Below, piece by piece: positions 1 to 11,319 of a stretch of 64,000 nucleotides of DNA. How positions within the stretch are numbered: the first letter of the stretch is position 1; every line of letters begins with the position of its first letter. The stretch spans positions 62,001 to 126,000 of the forward strand of contig JAUJYZ010000968.1 of NCBI GenBank assembly GCA_033675265.1. The letters run 5' to 3'. Below the pieces are notes generated by a model, which saw nothing but the letters and a program-made list of their open reading frames with translations, was not told the origin of the DNA and made no database searches. The translations under genes and the position numbers were made by a program. Source of the DNA: Actinostola sp. cb2023 (taxonomy: Eukaryota > Cnidaria > Anthozoa > Actiniaria > Actinostolidae).

Positions 1-3000
1 AATCCTATTGCGAGTACGACCGCGAGTACATGTACGTCAAAAGTCAAGGACAGTGGTGTGGATCCAGCAGCTAGCACTAGTAGTACATGTATGTCAAGAG
101 AAGAACAACTGCCAAGTTCAAGCACCGAGCATGAAGTCCAGGTAAGATGTTTGCACTAAGTATAAGTTTATATGATACATAGTCATCATGTTTATACTTA
201 TACTGTATTATTATTATATTATTGTATGTGTGTATTTGTATTTTTCTTGTTCTTCATTGACTGACCAAATTATATTTTTCAAAATAAATTATATTCTCAG
301 CTATCTACATATGTATCTCGGTTAACCTAGCGTTATTATAGATAGCTTGTACCTAATAATCCAGTTATATTACTTAAACCGCAAAACATAACTTTTCTTC
401 ATTTATTAACATATAAACTACTGGTACTAAAATAAAATCTATGTCTATGGGATGCTATTATACCATTTTCGTTAGTGACTCAGACTTTCTTTTAGGATAT
501 AAGACAAGAACCATATGAAGTCAGTGAACCCAATGTCACGAAACGAACTACAGATACACATAGTAGACAAATAAGAAACCGAGTTATAGGACTTCAAATC
601 AGACTGAAACAAAAGAAAAAGGAACTAAGGCAGGAAAAGCGAAAACGTAAGTCTTTTTGATAAGTATAAGTGTATTATAATAAAATGTATAGTAGTATAA
701 TATAGTAATGATAAATAATATATTTATTTATTGAAATTTATACCATTTTTGAGATGGTACTACAGGGCCATTCCATTTTATATCCACACCCCCTATAGAT
801 CAAAGTGCCCATAAAATTACTCCCCTTCATGAAAAATAAGGAAGTATCAAACGTGCTGACAGAAAAATTATTCTATATGGGAGGGGGGAGGAGGGGGGAT
901 AAAATGGAATGGCCCACACAAAGAACTGTAAAATTTCATTTTTAGATCAGAAATTGGTAACACAGATCAACAACGAGAAGACAGTATCAACATCAAAAAC
1001 AACCATTACCACAGACGATGATCCTGTACTTCAATATGATGAAAGCAGTGAAGATGACTATAGTGATAGAGATGAGTGTTCAGAGGAAGGGTCCTGTATG
1101 ACTGAAGATGAATCAATGTACCACACTGAGAATGAAACAGAGACTACCACAGAAGATGAAGAGGAGGTTTTGGAAACCCACTCTAAGAGGTACGTGCATG
1201 TATGCATCTGGCCCCAGTTGCATGAAAGGTAAACGCTATCCACCAGATAAATCTTATCCAATATAAAACTTATCCATCGGATAAGACTTATCTGGTGGAT
1301 AGCGCTATTCACCTTTTGTGCAGCAACCGAGACCTGTGCTGGCCATAGATGTATTTTGTATTAATTTACTATTTCTGTTTTCTTTTCAGGCTTTCAGTGG
1401 AAGATGACAATTTACGGACACAGCCCAAACATATTGTATTTCTATCCCAACTACTACTTTTGTTGCAAGTTTGTCATTCTTGTAGAGCAAGGAGCCCCCT
1501 TGTTGAAGCTAAACAGATTGGAACAATGGTACAAGTGACTGCTAATTGTACTAACAGCAAGTGCCCTAAGCCACACAATGTGTGGTGCAGTCAACCCAAT
1601 ATGCCTGGCACTCACGTTCCTGCAGGAAATTTCCTATTATCAATGGCCATATTACTATCTGGAGGGTCTGCTACCAAGGTGTTTACAATGTTCTCTCACA
1701 TGGGCCTTGGTTGTATTTCTCTAAATACATTCTTCTACCATCAAAGAGTAAGTGAAACTTATCATAAGATTATGAATTATTACAGATGTAATAAATCAGA
1801 ATGATTATAATTAAATCAAAATTTCAGCTAAAGTTGGTTGTTATTATTTACAGACAAAGCTCTTCCCAACCATTCTTCTCTTTTGGAAGAGATACCAGGA
1901 GAAAATGTTAGAGAAAGTGAAAGCTCTTGGCAGTTCTTTGACAGTTGCTGGAGATGGCCGCCATGACTCAATGGGTCACTGTGCAAAATATGGGGCTTAT
2001 TCAATATTTTGTTGCACATTGCCAATGATTTTATATTTTGCACTAATTCAGGTAACCAATAAATCATGGCATGAACCTTGACCCCTTGTTGAGCTGTATA
2101 CAAATATATTAATGCCTGTATAATGATCATTACCATCCTCGGGAACCCAGGAGTATATTCTGTTGCTCGTTACTCGCTCCCATAAAAATACTCCTGGGAA
2201 CGAAGTCTGTTGGAACTTGTTGCGTAAGTCAAAAGGTCGACCAATCAGTATCAAGCATATTCTGGTTTCAATAGGACAGCCGCCATTTTGAATTTTGACT
2301 TCCGTAACAAGTTCCAACAGACTTCGTTCCCAGGGGTATTTCTCTGGGAGCGAGTAACGAGCGACAGAATATACCCCTGGATTCCCGAGGATGGATCATT
2401 ACATGCACATACTTGTACATGTAAATATATTTTATATATTTTATTTTCAACACAGAGAAACCAGGCAGGTAGCAGCCCAGCAATGGAATATATGGGATTT
2501 CAACAGAGTATGGAATTCTTGCTTGGGTCAGGCCTCTGTGTCTCAACATTTATCTCAGACAGACATACAACCATTGCATGTCACATGAGGAAGGTGTACA
2601 CCAACATAACCCATTATTTTGATTTGTGGCACATTAAAAAAAGTATGTTAATTTAATTTTAGAAAACTATACATAGATGAGTAAATATATTGCACGAGTA
2701 GGACTGGAGCAAGTAATAATATGATGGATCATTCCTGTAACGCATCTGTCACAGTCTAATTGAATTTCCCACACCCAATAGGGTTGGATAATAAATAAAC
2801 TTACATGTATTTGACACTTTAGTGTGTAGTATGGCTGGAAAGTTGTACTCATTGCACACGAACATGTCAAATACAAATGTAAGATATATATTCCATTAAA
2901 TAACCAGTAATATATATTATTATTGTTTTCTGTGGTGTGTCATACATATATCTATCATTTTATTTTGTTTATGTCTATAGAAATCCGAAAAGTTCTCTCC

Positions 3001-5083
3001 AAAATCTCCAAAGAGTCAGGGTGTCAAATATTATCTGATTGGATAAAACCATGTGAGAATCATTTCTACTGGAGTGCTACCTCGACTTTCAGTGGGAATG
3101 GAAGCATCATTTGGGCTAAGTTCAAATCTTTTCTCAGCCACATAATAAATAAGCATTCCAATCTTGATGATCCTCTTTTCGACAAGTGCCATCATGGTGA
3201 TATTCCTGATAGGAAGTGGTTGCAAAGTGGTAGGTTTCAACATGATGTTCAAAGTTAGTTATAATAAGCCCTCTCCTCAAAACCCTCCTTATGAACTTGT
3301 ATAAGCCCAGGTCTTACATGTATTAGTGACAGTTTATGGTTTAATAATACACATGTTTTCGAAGACGTAATGACTACAACTACCAGAATGCTTTGCACAT
3401 CTTCTTTTGTGAGATAATTAGTACACTTTGTCTTAGTGAATTGTGAACTGTTTATTAAACAATACTTGGCAGCTAAAACTGAATTACGTCATTTACCATT
3501 GAATGAATATTATTACCCCAAATCAAGAAATATTATTATTATTATGCATGCATGCATAATCTATACTAGTACTGAAAATATTGAATTGGGGGTTTGTACT
3601 AATACAAAACTTAGAATGTACATGTAAGCTGTAGACTGAAAACATCTTTATTTCATTTCATAGATAGTATAGTCTATGAACGGGTGAATAAAGCACTGAC
3701 ACAGCATAGCCTTGTGAATGGAATAAAGCAAGCCTCACCTTATTCCCAAACCAGCTCCCTGGAAGGATTCCATTCGGTTCTCAATCACTTTTCCCCAAAA
3801 ATGATAGTGTACTCTTATGCTGGCCAATATTGTAGGTAAGTTTTCAAATACATTTTTTTATAAGGAGCTGATCAAAAGTACTGTATAGGAGTTCTGTCAG
3901 GTATTTTATTTCTATCCCTCCCCTTTTTTGGTGCACAATGCATTTGCACTGAATTTTTTTAATAACTTTGCCACACACTATTTCTAGGCATATCCTGGCT
4001 TCAGTTCACTTCAACTTTAACCTGCAAAGAGAAATAATAACCCGCAATGATGGAAGTGAACGAGTCAAGGTTGTATGGCCCAAATACAAGAATGGAGAAG
4101 CCACTGTTAGAAACGTCAGAATCAAACCAAACTTTGGTAAGTGCTGTTGGAATAATAATAATGATAAGCCATGTACTTGTTTTTATTTAATAATAATAAT
4201 AACAACACAATAACAATAAATATCTGATTGGGTTATAGATTACATAGAGGAGATCTACCAGACATTTCTAGAGGCCAAAAAAGAAGGACAACTGAAAGAT
4301 GCTATGCAGGAACTGACTGCCATGACGCCTGCCCCCATGAACACCATGCTTGAAGAAAAACAAACAAAAGCAGATGCATTGGAGAAAAGGACTGCTAGAA
4401 GATCGATGACTGTAAAAGATGTACCACCAACAGCACCAGGTACTTGTATAATAATAATATTAGAGTGCAATTTAGAAAAGTGTGAAATAGTACTAACTTT
4501 AAATAGTACTAAATAGTGTTTTCTATTGTTTCATTAGTGCTATTTAGTACTAATTAGTTATTTAGTTTTCAAGCTTTTCTAAATTGCACTCTATAACAAT
4601 AATTTTATTATAACATAATAAATTTACATTTATAATTATAAAATTATGTAAAGCTCTTTTGAGCTATCAGTAAAAAGTGCTACATGTATATCAAATTATT
4701 ATTAGAGGGTATTAGATGGCTGTGTAGAGATAAAGACATTTTATTTAACCCGTGAAATAGATATTAGGATAATGGACATTAAAGTACACTCTAATTCCAC
4801 TGTGTTCTTTTAACTACATGTATTACACACTGACTATTAGATTTTATTTTGCGGGTTAAATAAAACCACCATATCAAATTTATCTTAGATAAATACATGT
4901 AGTTATGTATTCAATTCAAATATATGTTAATATATTTAATTATCTGTCATTTTAGTTCCTGAAATTCCAGAACCAGCACCAATTATTGCTCCTGGTCAAA
5001 AAGCCAAGCCACACTGCTCCACATGCAAGAGGCCTATGAAAGGACACAAGGCATTTCTCGACTGTCCCAAAAATCAGAAATAA
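1..5083 (+). CDS. Kolobok-like DDE transposase gene, copy A (5' end off window)
   Basis: Exons read as 1-141, 496-646, 946-1189, 1390-1747, 1854-2051, 2456-2642, 2981-3229, 3664-3835, 3988-4136, 4239-4439 and 4956-5083. All have GT/AG borders and join in frame (726 codons including the stop). In order: a Ser/Thr-rich linker; a basic coiled-coil exon (RLKQKKKELRQEKRK); an acidic exon; a Cys-pair region (CHSC, then CTNSKC); a core with GDGRHDS, SDRHT and SSLEGFHS, which I take as the D, D, E of an RNase H-fold transposase; and a C-terminal CSTC-x2-PMKGHK-x4-C knuckle. Copy B at 33571-37979 has the same intron positions through the core and an N-terminal THAP domain, so the THAP exon of this copy probably lies left of the window. 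No frameshift or stop is seen, so the gene may be active or domesticated. Kolobok assignment is inferred from the TTAA duplications of relatives B and C. Confidence 0.72.
765..915. repeat. Foldback MITE in an intron of copy A
   Basis: Inverted ends GGGCCATTCCATTTTAT and its complement ATAAAATGGAATGGCCC, with C-rich and G-rich inner flanks. It lies about 30 bp before the acceptor at 945. No coding potential. Confidence 0.75.
1225..1317. repeat. Short hairpin MITE
   Basis: About 90 bp, nearly a complete palindrome: AAAGGTAAACGCTATCCACC matched by the complement of GGTGGATAGCGCTATTCACC. It lies in the intron between exons 3 and 4 of copy A. Confidence 0.75.
2133..2394. repeat. 260-bp foldback MITE
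   Basis: Inverted arms of roughly 100 bp beginning CATCCTCGGGAACCCAGG and ending in the complement, with inner segments containing GAACGAAGTCTGTTGGAAC. It lies in the intron between exons 5 and 6 of copy A. Confidence 0.8.
4461..4593. repeat. MITE with TAGAGTGCAA ends
   Basis: Inverted ends TAGAGTGCAATTTAGAAAAG and CTTTTCTAAATTGCACTCTA, with inner GTACTAA/TTAGTAC repeats. One of several TAGAGTG-ended foldbacks in the window (5149, 32437, 32725). It lies in the last intron of copy A. A diverged relative, without clear ends but with inverted ATTTAACCCG / CGGGTTAAAT, occupies about 4737-4868 of the same intron. Confidence 0.75.
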
Positions 5084-5148
5084 TTTTTTTCTGAGATTTT
5101 TCTAATATTTACATTGACTTCAATAAAGTATGGTCTGCTTGCAAATAC

Positions 5149-5646
5149 TAGAGTGCAAACAATATATCTGTGAATTACACTACGAGTTCAAGTTTTCTAG
5201 GAGTCAATAGTCAACAAGTGCGTAGTGTCAGGTTGACTATTTGAACTCAGAGAAATGAGATCGAGCAGTCTAATATTGTTTTAGTAGAAACCAACTAGCA
5301 TACATACTACATGTACCTTCGAATTTATACCAATATTTATTGATTTCACACTTTGTTTTTGTTCAAAACGCTGGCTTTTTTGCTACTCACTATCTATCAT
5401 ATGAGTATACAGTGGAACCCGGTTAATACACCATTGGGACAAGATGCAGTATCTGTATTAAACGGGTGTCTGTATTAAACAGGTATATTTTATAGGCATT
5501 TGTATGAGTTTTGATTTGGCCGGGACAGAACAACATGCCCGTAATAACCGGGTGTCTGTAAGGCTGGGTTCCACTGTATTAGCCAATCAGATTGCAGGAT
5601 TCGTGATAGTATGCTATATTAATTAGGGTATATTGATTGCACTCTA
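5149..5646. repeat. Foldback element with TAGAGTGCAA ends, hosting another MITE
   Basis: Ends TAGAGTGCAAACAATATA and TATATTGATTGCACTCTA are inverted. The Tc1/mariner-type MITE at 5410-5576 is inserted within it. It lies in the gap between the two convergent genes of copy A. Confidence 0.65.
5410..5576. mobile_element. Tc1/mariner-type MITE with TA duplication
   Basis: 167 bp, ends CAGTGGAACCC and GGGTTCCACTG, flanked by TA on each side (5408-5409, 5577-5578). CAGTGG ends and TA targets are typical of pogo/Tigger-like elements. Non-coding. Confidence 0.75.
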
Positions 5647-5728
5647 GTGTACCACTGACAGTGATGTATGTAAAAACAAACATGCAAATAGGTTGAGGTA
5701 TGACATTATAAACTAACATATGTGAAAT

Positions 5729-5889
5729 ACACCGAATTGAAATATGGCGTCCAATTTGAACTGCCATTGTTCATTGACTGACCAACCTTGTGTTCACGTG
5801 GAAACACAAAAGCGTTTTCACATGAATGAGAGGCTAGTCAGTCCAGAACAATAGTTATTCAAATTGGCCGCCATATTTCGATTCGGTGT
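5729..5889. repeat. 160-bp foldback MITE
   Basis: Inverted arms starting ACACCGAATTGAAATATGGC and ending in the complement of a near-identical sequence (GCCATATTTCGATTCGGTGT). Lies between the two convergent genes of copy A. The rest of the gap, 5890-6050, shows nothing recognisable. Confidence 0.75.
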
Positions 5890-6052
5890 ATATATTTACT
5901 TTCTTTAACAAACAATAAAATAACCAAGCCTTAGAATGTATGAGTCACTTCCCAAGGTCCCCCTCTATTTGGCTCTTTTCTTTGGTCACATGTTAGGGGT
6001 TTGGCAGGGGATGGGTACCTTTGCAATTGACTCACACATGTATTGATTCAGG

Positions 6053-7073
6053 AATTATGATGAAGTAGAGGGTTCTTCCAGTTCAAACCCAGTAAACTCG
6101 TCATCTGTATTCAATGTTTTCCTTATTTGTGTATAAGCACATGCAGGTAGGGGGATTCTCTTATTACCGAGAAACCCATAAACAAGCCTTGAGAATTCTC
6201 GATAGGCAACACTACGAAGGAACCTGCAAAAAAAAAACAATTTAGATTGAAAAAAATTCTTGCTAATACATTTGTAGGTATTTTGTATTGTAAATATATC
6301 AACCACTCGTTTCCTTCCTTTTAGAGCTGTCAATAAATTCCACGGCGAATTATCCAATAAAACAAGTTTATAGATATGTTGACATACAATATAAAGTCGA
6401 ATAAAATGGAGTGGTTTATAAAGAAGACACACTTACCCTTCTTCAGAGCCAGTTTGTTGATAACGCGTTTTCTTTTTCGTTTTATAATGATCAGCTGCCA
6501 TTCTGAGACTCCATTTTCCCAAACAAACCGGGAAGAATCCTGGGTGTTCGATAATGCACTTCAGTGTAACATTTGGCCCAACATCTTCAGTGACCAAGTC
6601 GCTGTTCAGTGCTTCCCCACAACCATCTAGCTCAGTACAACAATAGCATTCACTGATATTTTGCAGATATTCAAGACTGCAATTTCCACACTTACACCTG
6701 AATAATAAAGGATCATATGTTATGACTGTGAGAGAGACAGTAGGTAAGCTTATATTTTTACAGTGATTAACTCACCACGTGGTGATTTCGATCGTTCCTC
6801 GTAGACGGTTTTCGAGCTCTTTTTCCTGTTCTTCCGTATCCATTATCTGCCGATTATACTCACTTAGCCATTCTTCGTCTGCTAAAGGTTCATCCTTGTA
6901 AGGTATCTCATCATCTGACTCGTGCGCGTATTCAAAATCGTGTCCATCAGCTGGTACAGTCCCGGGTACAGTCGAAGGCTCCTCGAACTCTATGCCTATC
7001 GAATCTCCAGTAGAATCGGTATTATAGTCCTCCGAAATACTTGAAGCGGCTGAGTCTGACTCACACTGAGACA
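6053..7073 (-). CDS. P2X7 C-terminal-like domain protein of Kolobok copy A
   Basis: Three exons on the minus strand, about 7073-6776, 6700-6450 and 6222-6053, with consensus splice sites and no disruption. Exon 1 starts MSQCESDSAASS and is acidic. Exon 2 holds the Cys-rich core CKCGNC..CYCCTE followed by IIEHPGFFPVCL. Exon 3 continues SVAYREFSRLVYGFLG and ends TGFELEEPSTSS. The CxCGNC / CxCC / HPGF.xVC / YR.F.R..YGFLG order is that of the cytoplasmic zinc-binding region of P2X7 receptors, without any receptor transmembrane part. The gene converges on the transposase gene (about 970 bp between stops) and copy B has the same arrangement, so it is probably part of the transposon. Its role is unknown; a DNA- or zinc-binding accessory function is inference. 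Confidence 0.72.
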
Positions 7074-7360
7074 TACTTCAATACTTGTCTTGGTTTGAAA
7101 ACTTTGAAGGCCAGAGAAAGGAAATAACTACAGCAAGCGAACGATAGAATTTGTATGTCAGATGTTTGTTTTGACTCTTGAGTTACTGGCTACACGTCAT
7201 CACTCGGACCCAGTCTCCTGCGCGATATTGTTCTGAATACGCGCGTTTTCAAACTCATTTTAAAAATCGGGAATAATTCAAAAACGCAAAAAAACCTCAG
7301 GATCGTACTTTTGAAATGCTAAAGTACCTGAGCAATTAGTGTGTAATTATTTATTAGGTG

Positions 7361-7368
7361 CACTTTAA
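7361..7368. mobile_element. Putative right end of Kolobok copy A
   Basis: The sequence CACT|TTAA matches the right ends of other TTAA elements here (41453, 25594, 31129, 63605). It lies about 290 bp past the start of the P2X7-like gene, the place expected from copy B. The left end is outside the window, so this is unproven. Confidence 0.4.
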
Positions 7369-7455
7369 AGGCCACAAAATGCAGAGTGATGCAAACTTTT
7401 TGTTGGAAAATGATGTAATCACTCCTTGGATGGAGTGATTTAGAAAGTATGTTGT

Positions 7456-7686
7456 TTGAATGCATGGTTGGACCACATGATAGCAGAGAATGTTGAGATT
7501 GGAGCACATGCCTGCCTTACCAAGTACAATGAACTCCGTAGTGTTTCATCTGAAGAGGGTCTCACAAGTATTGCTCCCAAGAATATCAAACAAATACAAG
7601 GGAAGTTAACACATGTGATGAAATGTGCATCAGTGTTCGAAGCCATGTATAAAAAACAAATTGAACTTAACTGGTTCCAAAGTTAA
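7456..7686 (+). CDS. Unrecognised short open frame (possible exon)
   Basis: A 76-residue frame, MNAWLDHMIAENVEIG.. to ..KKQIELNWFQS. Composition looks protein-like (charged and amphipathic, no low complexity), but I recognise no family. It lies between the putative end of copy A and the foldback at 7718 and may be an orphan exon left by insertions. The upstream stretch 7369-7455 shows nothing else. Confidence 0.25.
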   Translation: MNAWLDHMIAENVEIGAHACLTKYNELRSVSSEEGLTSIAPKNIKQIQGKLTHVMKCASVFEAMYKKQIELNWFQS

Positions 7687-7717
7687 GTGAACATGAACAG
7701 GCCATCAGATCATCGCA

Positions 7718-8727
7718 GAATGGTTAAAGTTACTTAACCCGTGCAAAGGTCTTTACCCGTGCAATATATAATAGTCTAATACACATTTATTTAGTGGGCT
7801 ATAATTCCTTTTTTTGTGTGTGTGTTTTCGTTTGGCGATTAGACATTGACTATTAATTACTTTTTGTTTCACTGCAGGTGAAAAAAAGTAATTTCCCCCT
7901 GTCAATGGCCATTTATACGTATAGGTAATCATAGTGTGTTACACTCTTTTGCACTGTGTTACACTTTTTTGCACAGTGTTTAGAATAAATAGCAAAGCTC
8001 TCGGCCATTCAAAATCGAGTAATTTTTGCATCTATATTATTAGAGCGAAAATAAGACGCTTCATGTCTTTCGCGTACTTGTCCTTTTTCTTTTTAGCGAC
8101 GTAATGTATTTTATGAACTTTAAACCGACTTAAACCACTGTAACATTTGTGTGATAAATAGCTACGACCCTGCGACCGTCAAACTTCGTCAAACTACATT
8201 TGTTGTTGTTCAGTTGTTGTTGTCGACGGGATTCCTGTATAATGTTACGCATGCTCATCAAGGTTCGTGTCTTAACGAGGACACAAACACCATTTACAGC
8301 TAATTCAGAAAACGTAATTGACCATTCTTAAAAATACATAAAATTGAACTTAGCCTCGCATTCAGGAGTAGTTTGTTTTGTTATTCTAATTTTTCCTTTT
8401 GTTTTGTGTCTTGGAAGTGTATTTATAGACTCATTGATTTTACCCATACTCCTTTTCGGTCTAGTCGCGTAGGCTTGAAGTCGATCACCGACAACGTTTC
8501 CTGAATTAGCTGTATACGCTCAAAACGCGATTCCTCGGTAAGTCACGTCTTAGCTAAGAACATAACAAAAAGTGTCGTTTATACGGATAGTTTGCGTCTT
8601 AGATAGACGCGTCTTATTAAATGGCCCTTCAAATGAAAACAAAAGAAAACAAAGGCATTAGAGCCCATGCACTAAATAAATGTGTATTACACTAATATCT
8701 ATTGCACGGGTTAAGTAAAATCACTCT
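7718..8727. repeat. 1-kb foldback element
   Basis: The right arm (8640-8727: GCACTAAATAAATGTGTATT, then GCACGGGTTAAGTAAAATCACTCT) is the inverted match of the left arm (AGTTACTTAACCCGTGCAA.., AATACACATTTATTTAGTG). The AGTGATTTTACTT..CCCGTG subterminal block also occurs in the 150-bp MITE at 32437-32587, so both belong to one family. The interior (7900-8600) has no convincing gene. Confidence 0.65.
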
Positions 8728-8736
8728 GGTATCGCC

Positions 8737-10541
8737 TCAATACGCAAAATACCTCTCTACTTCTCTTTGATGTGGGGCATTTTGCAAAAGTGTAGCCCAC
8801 TGATTTTCACTCAAACCATTCCTCTTGCGGAAGTCATTGGTGTATTTGAGGACATCAATTCCATACAATTCGAGGCCTTCCTCTTTAACTTGGATTGGCG
8901 GGTATTTGTAGAAACAATTGAGGTCGTGGTTTGCCTCCCCAAGCTCTTCTTTTTCTAGCTTCTCCATGGCCGCCAACACAACAGCTGATGAGGAATGCGT
9001 CATTCTACACATCATTCTGATGGTAAGAAAGGGGCCAGGTGCGTGCATGATTTTTTTTGCAACACCAAAGGAGTCTGTTCCTCTTTGATTGTTGACAATC
9101 TGAAAATAAATATAAATTTATTGGAAGGCCCAACATTCTCTCGGATCGTGTTTTTCTTTGCTATTTATTTTCTTCTGATGGCTGTTACTAGCTTGCGTGG
9201 CTGGCTCAAAGGGGATTGGGGACTAGCTATGTATTTACAATGGGATCAATTTCACAATTTTTCTCACAGTATACTCATCCGATCACAACACAAGCAATTT
9301 TGTCTTTCAGAAGGAAAAAATCAAACATCTTTGTCTTGAGCACAGAGTGAGAGTATGTACGACTGGGTGGAAATGGGGATCGACATTGAAATGAATTAAT
9401 TAAAGCATTTACCTTCTCCAGAATGTTTCTGTTGTCCAGAAACCAATTTCCTAGACTAAATGCCCTTTTCATTATTGTGGCATTGAGGCTGTTGGGCGTG
9501 TTCGTATCAGGCGTCAGGCCCATAGATCTCTGCATCTGGTCAGTAAACACGTGAAGTGCTACCGCCAGACGCAAGAAAAGCTTTGCAGCTTTTGAGATAT
9601 TCTGTGGAAGGCGATCAGAAGATGCGCCACAGAATATCTTGTTCTGGGCCTCGACGAGCTCTTTTTCTTTTTCCACAAAATATGCGAATGCTTCTGGCGT
9701 CAGCGTGTAGATAATTGGATCGCCATCGTTATGCCGATGATATATGTGTTCGTATACTGATTCCAGGTTTTGTATGCCATACTGTTGGAGTTGACCTACT
9801 TTCTGGTTGACTTCGATGCGTGTCAGGCGCAATGGTCTTGGACAACAGCACAGAATTCGGTCAACCAGACCATTGCCCTTTTTGGCCATCTTTTCGTAGA
9901 TTTCAAAGAAACTCTCGGGTTGACTGAGACCGAAGAAGGCCATGCCAGTACGCGGGATTCGGTCCCGTTTTGCTGAGTTTCACTGTCCACTGAGCGTTGT
10001 CAAAGAACTTGATGAGGAGGTCTTTGTCAACTTCCTTGTTTCGTCCGTTAGATATCATTTTCTCCATGACAACATGAACTTCGTCTTTGGCATACATCCC
10101 CAACCCATCTGTTGTTTTTAGATGCACAAATACTCCGCTCCTGGTGAAGTCTTCCACGAGAATTGGCATATCTGTGGTCTCTTCTAGAGTAATTATTGGA
10201 TTCTCTACTCCTGCATGCATAGCAGCACTCTTGCCTGCACCAGGTGGTGCCAGAACAATTGTAAATATGTTTACCGGTTCAAATTCCATCTCTGAAATCT
10301 TTATGGTAGTTTTGGGGGCCATAAGCCCTGAAACGGGTGTTAAAATGGCGGGGAACATAATTTCCTTCACCACGTTGTGCGCGCCTGAAAAGAGATCCAA
10401 CCATTGGATTAAATTGTCCGGTAGGATCTCATCCCAGATGACATCGAGTGAATGTAGTTCTTTAAGTGTTTGTTCCATCAGAACGTGATATCTAAAAAGT
10501 GAAACAAGACAAAATATAGCAAAAGCTATACAGCTATTCAT
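8737..10541 (-). pseudogene. P-loop ATPase gene, DUF3987-like, frameshifted
   Basis: Minus strand. A first visible exon starts at an acceptor near 10491 (..MEQTLKELHSLDVIWDEILP..) and holds a Walker A motif APPGAGKS, followed by a conserved tract with EMISNGRN-like residues and FFDNAQWTVKLSKT. Reading continues only after a frame change near 9960-9975 into RTGMAFFGLSQPESFFEIYEK and on to a donor after LEKVNA at about 9411. A last exon runs from about 9102 to the stop near 8743 (IVNNQRGTDSFG..ERYFAY). The 9103-9410 intron holds nothing else. The organisation resembles DUF3987 proteins (phage and mobile-element primase-helicase relatives). N-terminal exons are not found. The frameshift suggests a pseudogene, but an assembly error cannot be excluded. 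Confidence 0.5.
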
Positions 10542-10741
10542 GGTCTAGAACGTCGGTGGTCGATGAACCTATGATTACTGATTTTTTAGCTTCTGACTTT
10601 TATCCTCCCCATTTCTTTATCTCGTTTCAGCCACTCACACCTCAATCCGTTCATTCAAGCACTCGTTATTTTTCATTCATCGATGAAATTTGGCGCAGCC
10701 GGAATAATTAATTTGTTATCCTTTCAGATAAATAAAGAAAT

Positions 10742-10912
10742 AATTAATTAATGGAAGAGAGAAATTGAAGAAAGGAAGAAAGAAAGAAATAATTTCATTT
10801 TTAACGAAAGATAGGGGAAAGAAAGAAAGCTAGGAAGGAAGAAATGAAAGAAAACGGGAAGGAAAGAAAGAATAAACAACAAATACGAAGGAAAGCAGGA
10901 AGGAAGAAAATT
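10742..10912. repeat. Purine-rich microsatellite (GAAA/GGAA-like)
   Basis: Irregular repeats of GAAA, GGAA and GAAAG across about 170 bp. The apparent open frames on both strands here are low-complexity artefacts. The preceding stretch 10560-10740 shows no feature. Confidence 0.85.
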
Positions 10913-11014
10913 GTTGTGACAACTAAATAATTGGCGCGACAATGAATACGGCGGGCCTGTTATCCCGTGGATTTTACATGAAATTATCCAATCACGAAAG
11001 TACAACCAGATCAG

Positions 11015-11310
11015 CCGGGGGAGGGGAGGGTGGGGAGGGAAGGGGGGGGGGGGGGGGGGGGGGGGGGGGGTACTCCCTTTGTCCAAGTGGTAGGGGTGAT
11101 CGGCGGTCAGTTTTGTTTGTTCAAAAAAATAACAAATAAAAAAAATAAATAACAATCGACCCTAAAAGGTACGGAGTGATGTTACGTAACTGATTTTGAG
11201 TCGGAACTCTAAAAGGTCCACGCAAGAAATATTTTCAACGCTAAAAGGACCGCCTATCACCCCTACCACTTGGACAACGGAGTAATCTCCCCCCCCCCCC
11301 CCTCCCCCGG
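11015..11310. repeat. G-rich foldback MITE
   Basis: Ends CCGGGGGAGGGG and CCCCTCCCCCGG, with an uninterrupted run of about 30 G on the left and a C run on the right. Inner arms match (GTCCAAGTGGTAGGGGTGAT and its complement). The centre contains TACGTAACTGATTTTGAGTC. The long G run could form a quadruplex and may vary in length. Confidence 0.8.
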
Positions 11311-11319
11311 GAGTTTGCG

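Noticed and set aside
10748..11155. Pro-rich 135-residue minus-strand frame and Gly-rich plus-strand frame
   Set aside because: Produced by the purine microsatellite and the G run; no conserved sequence.
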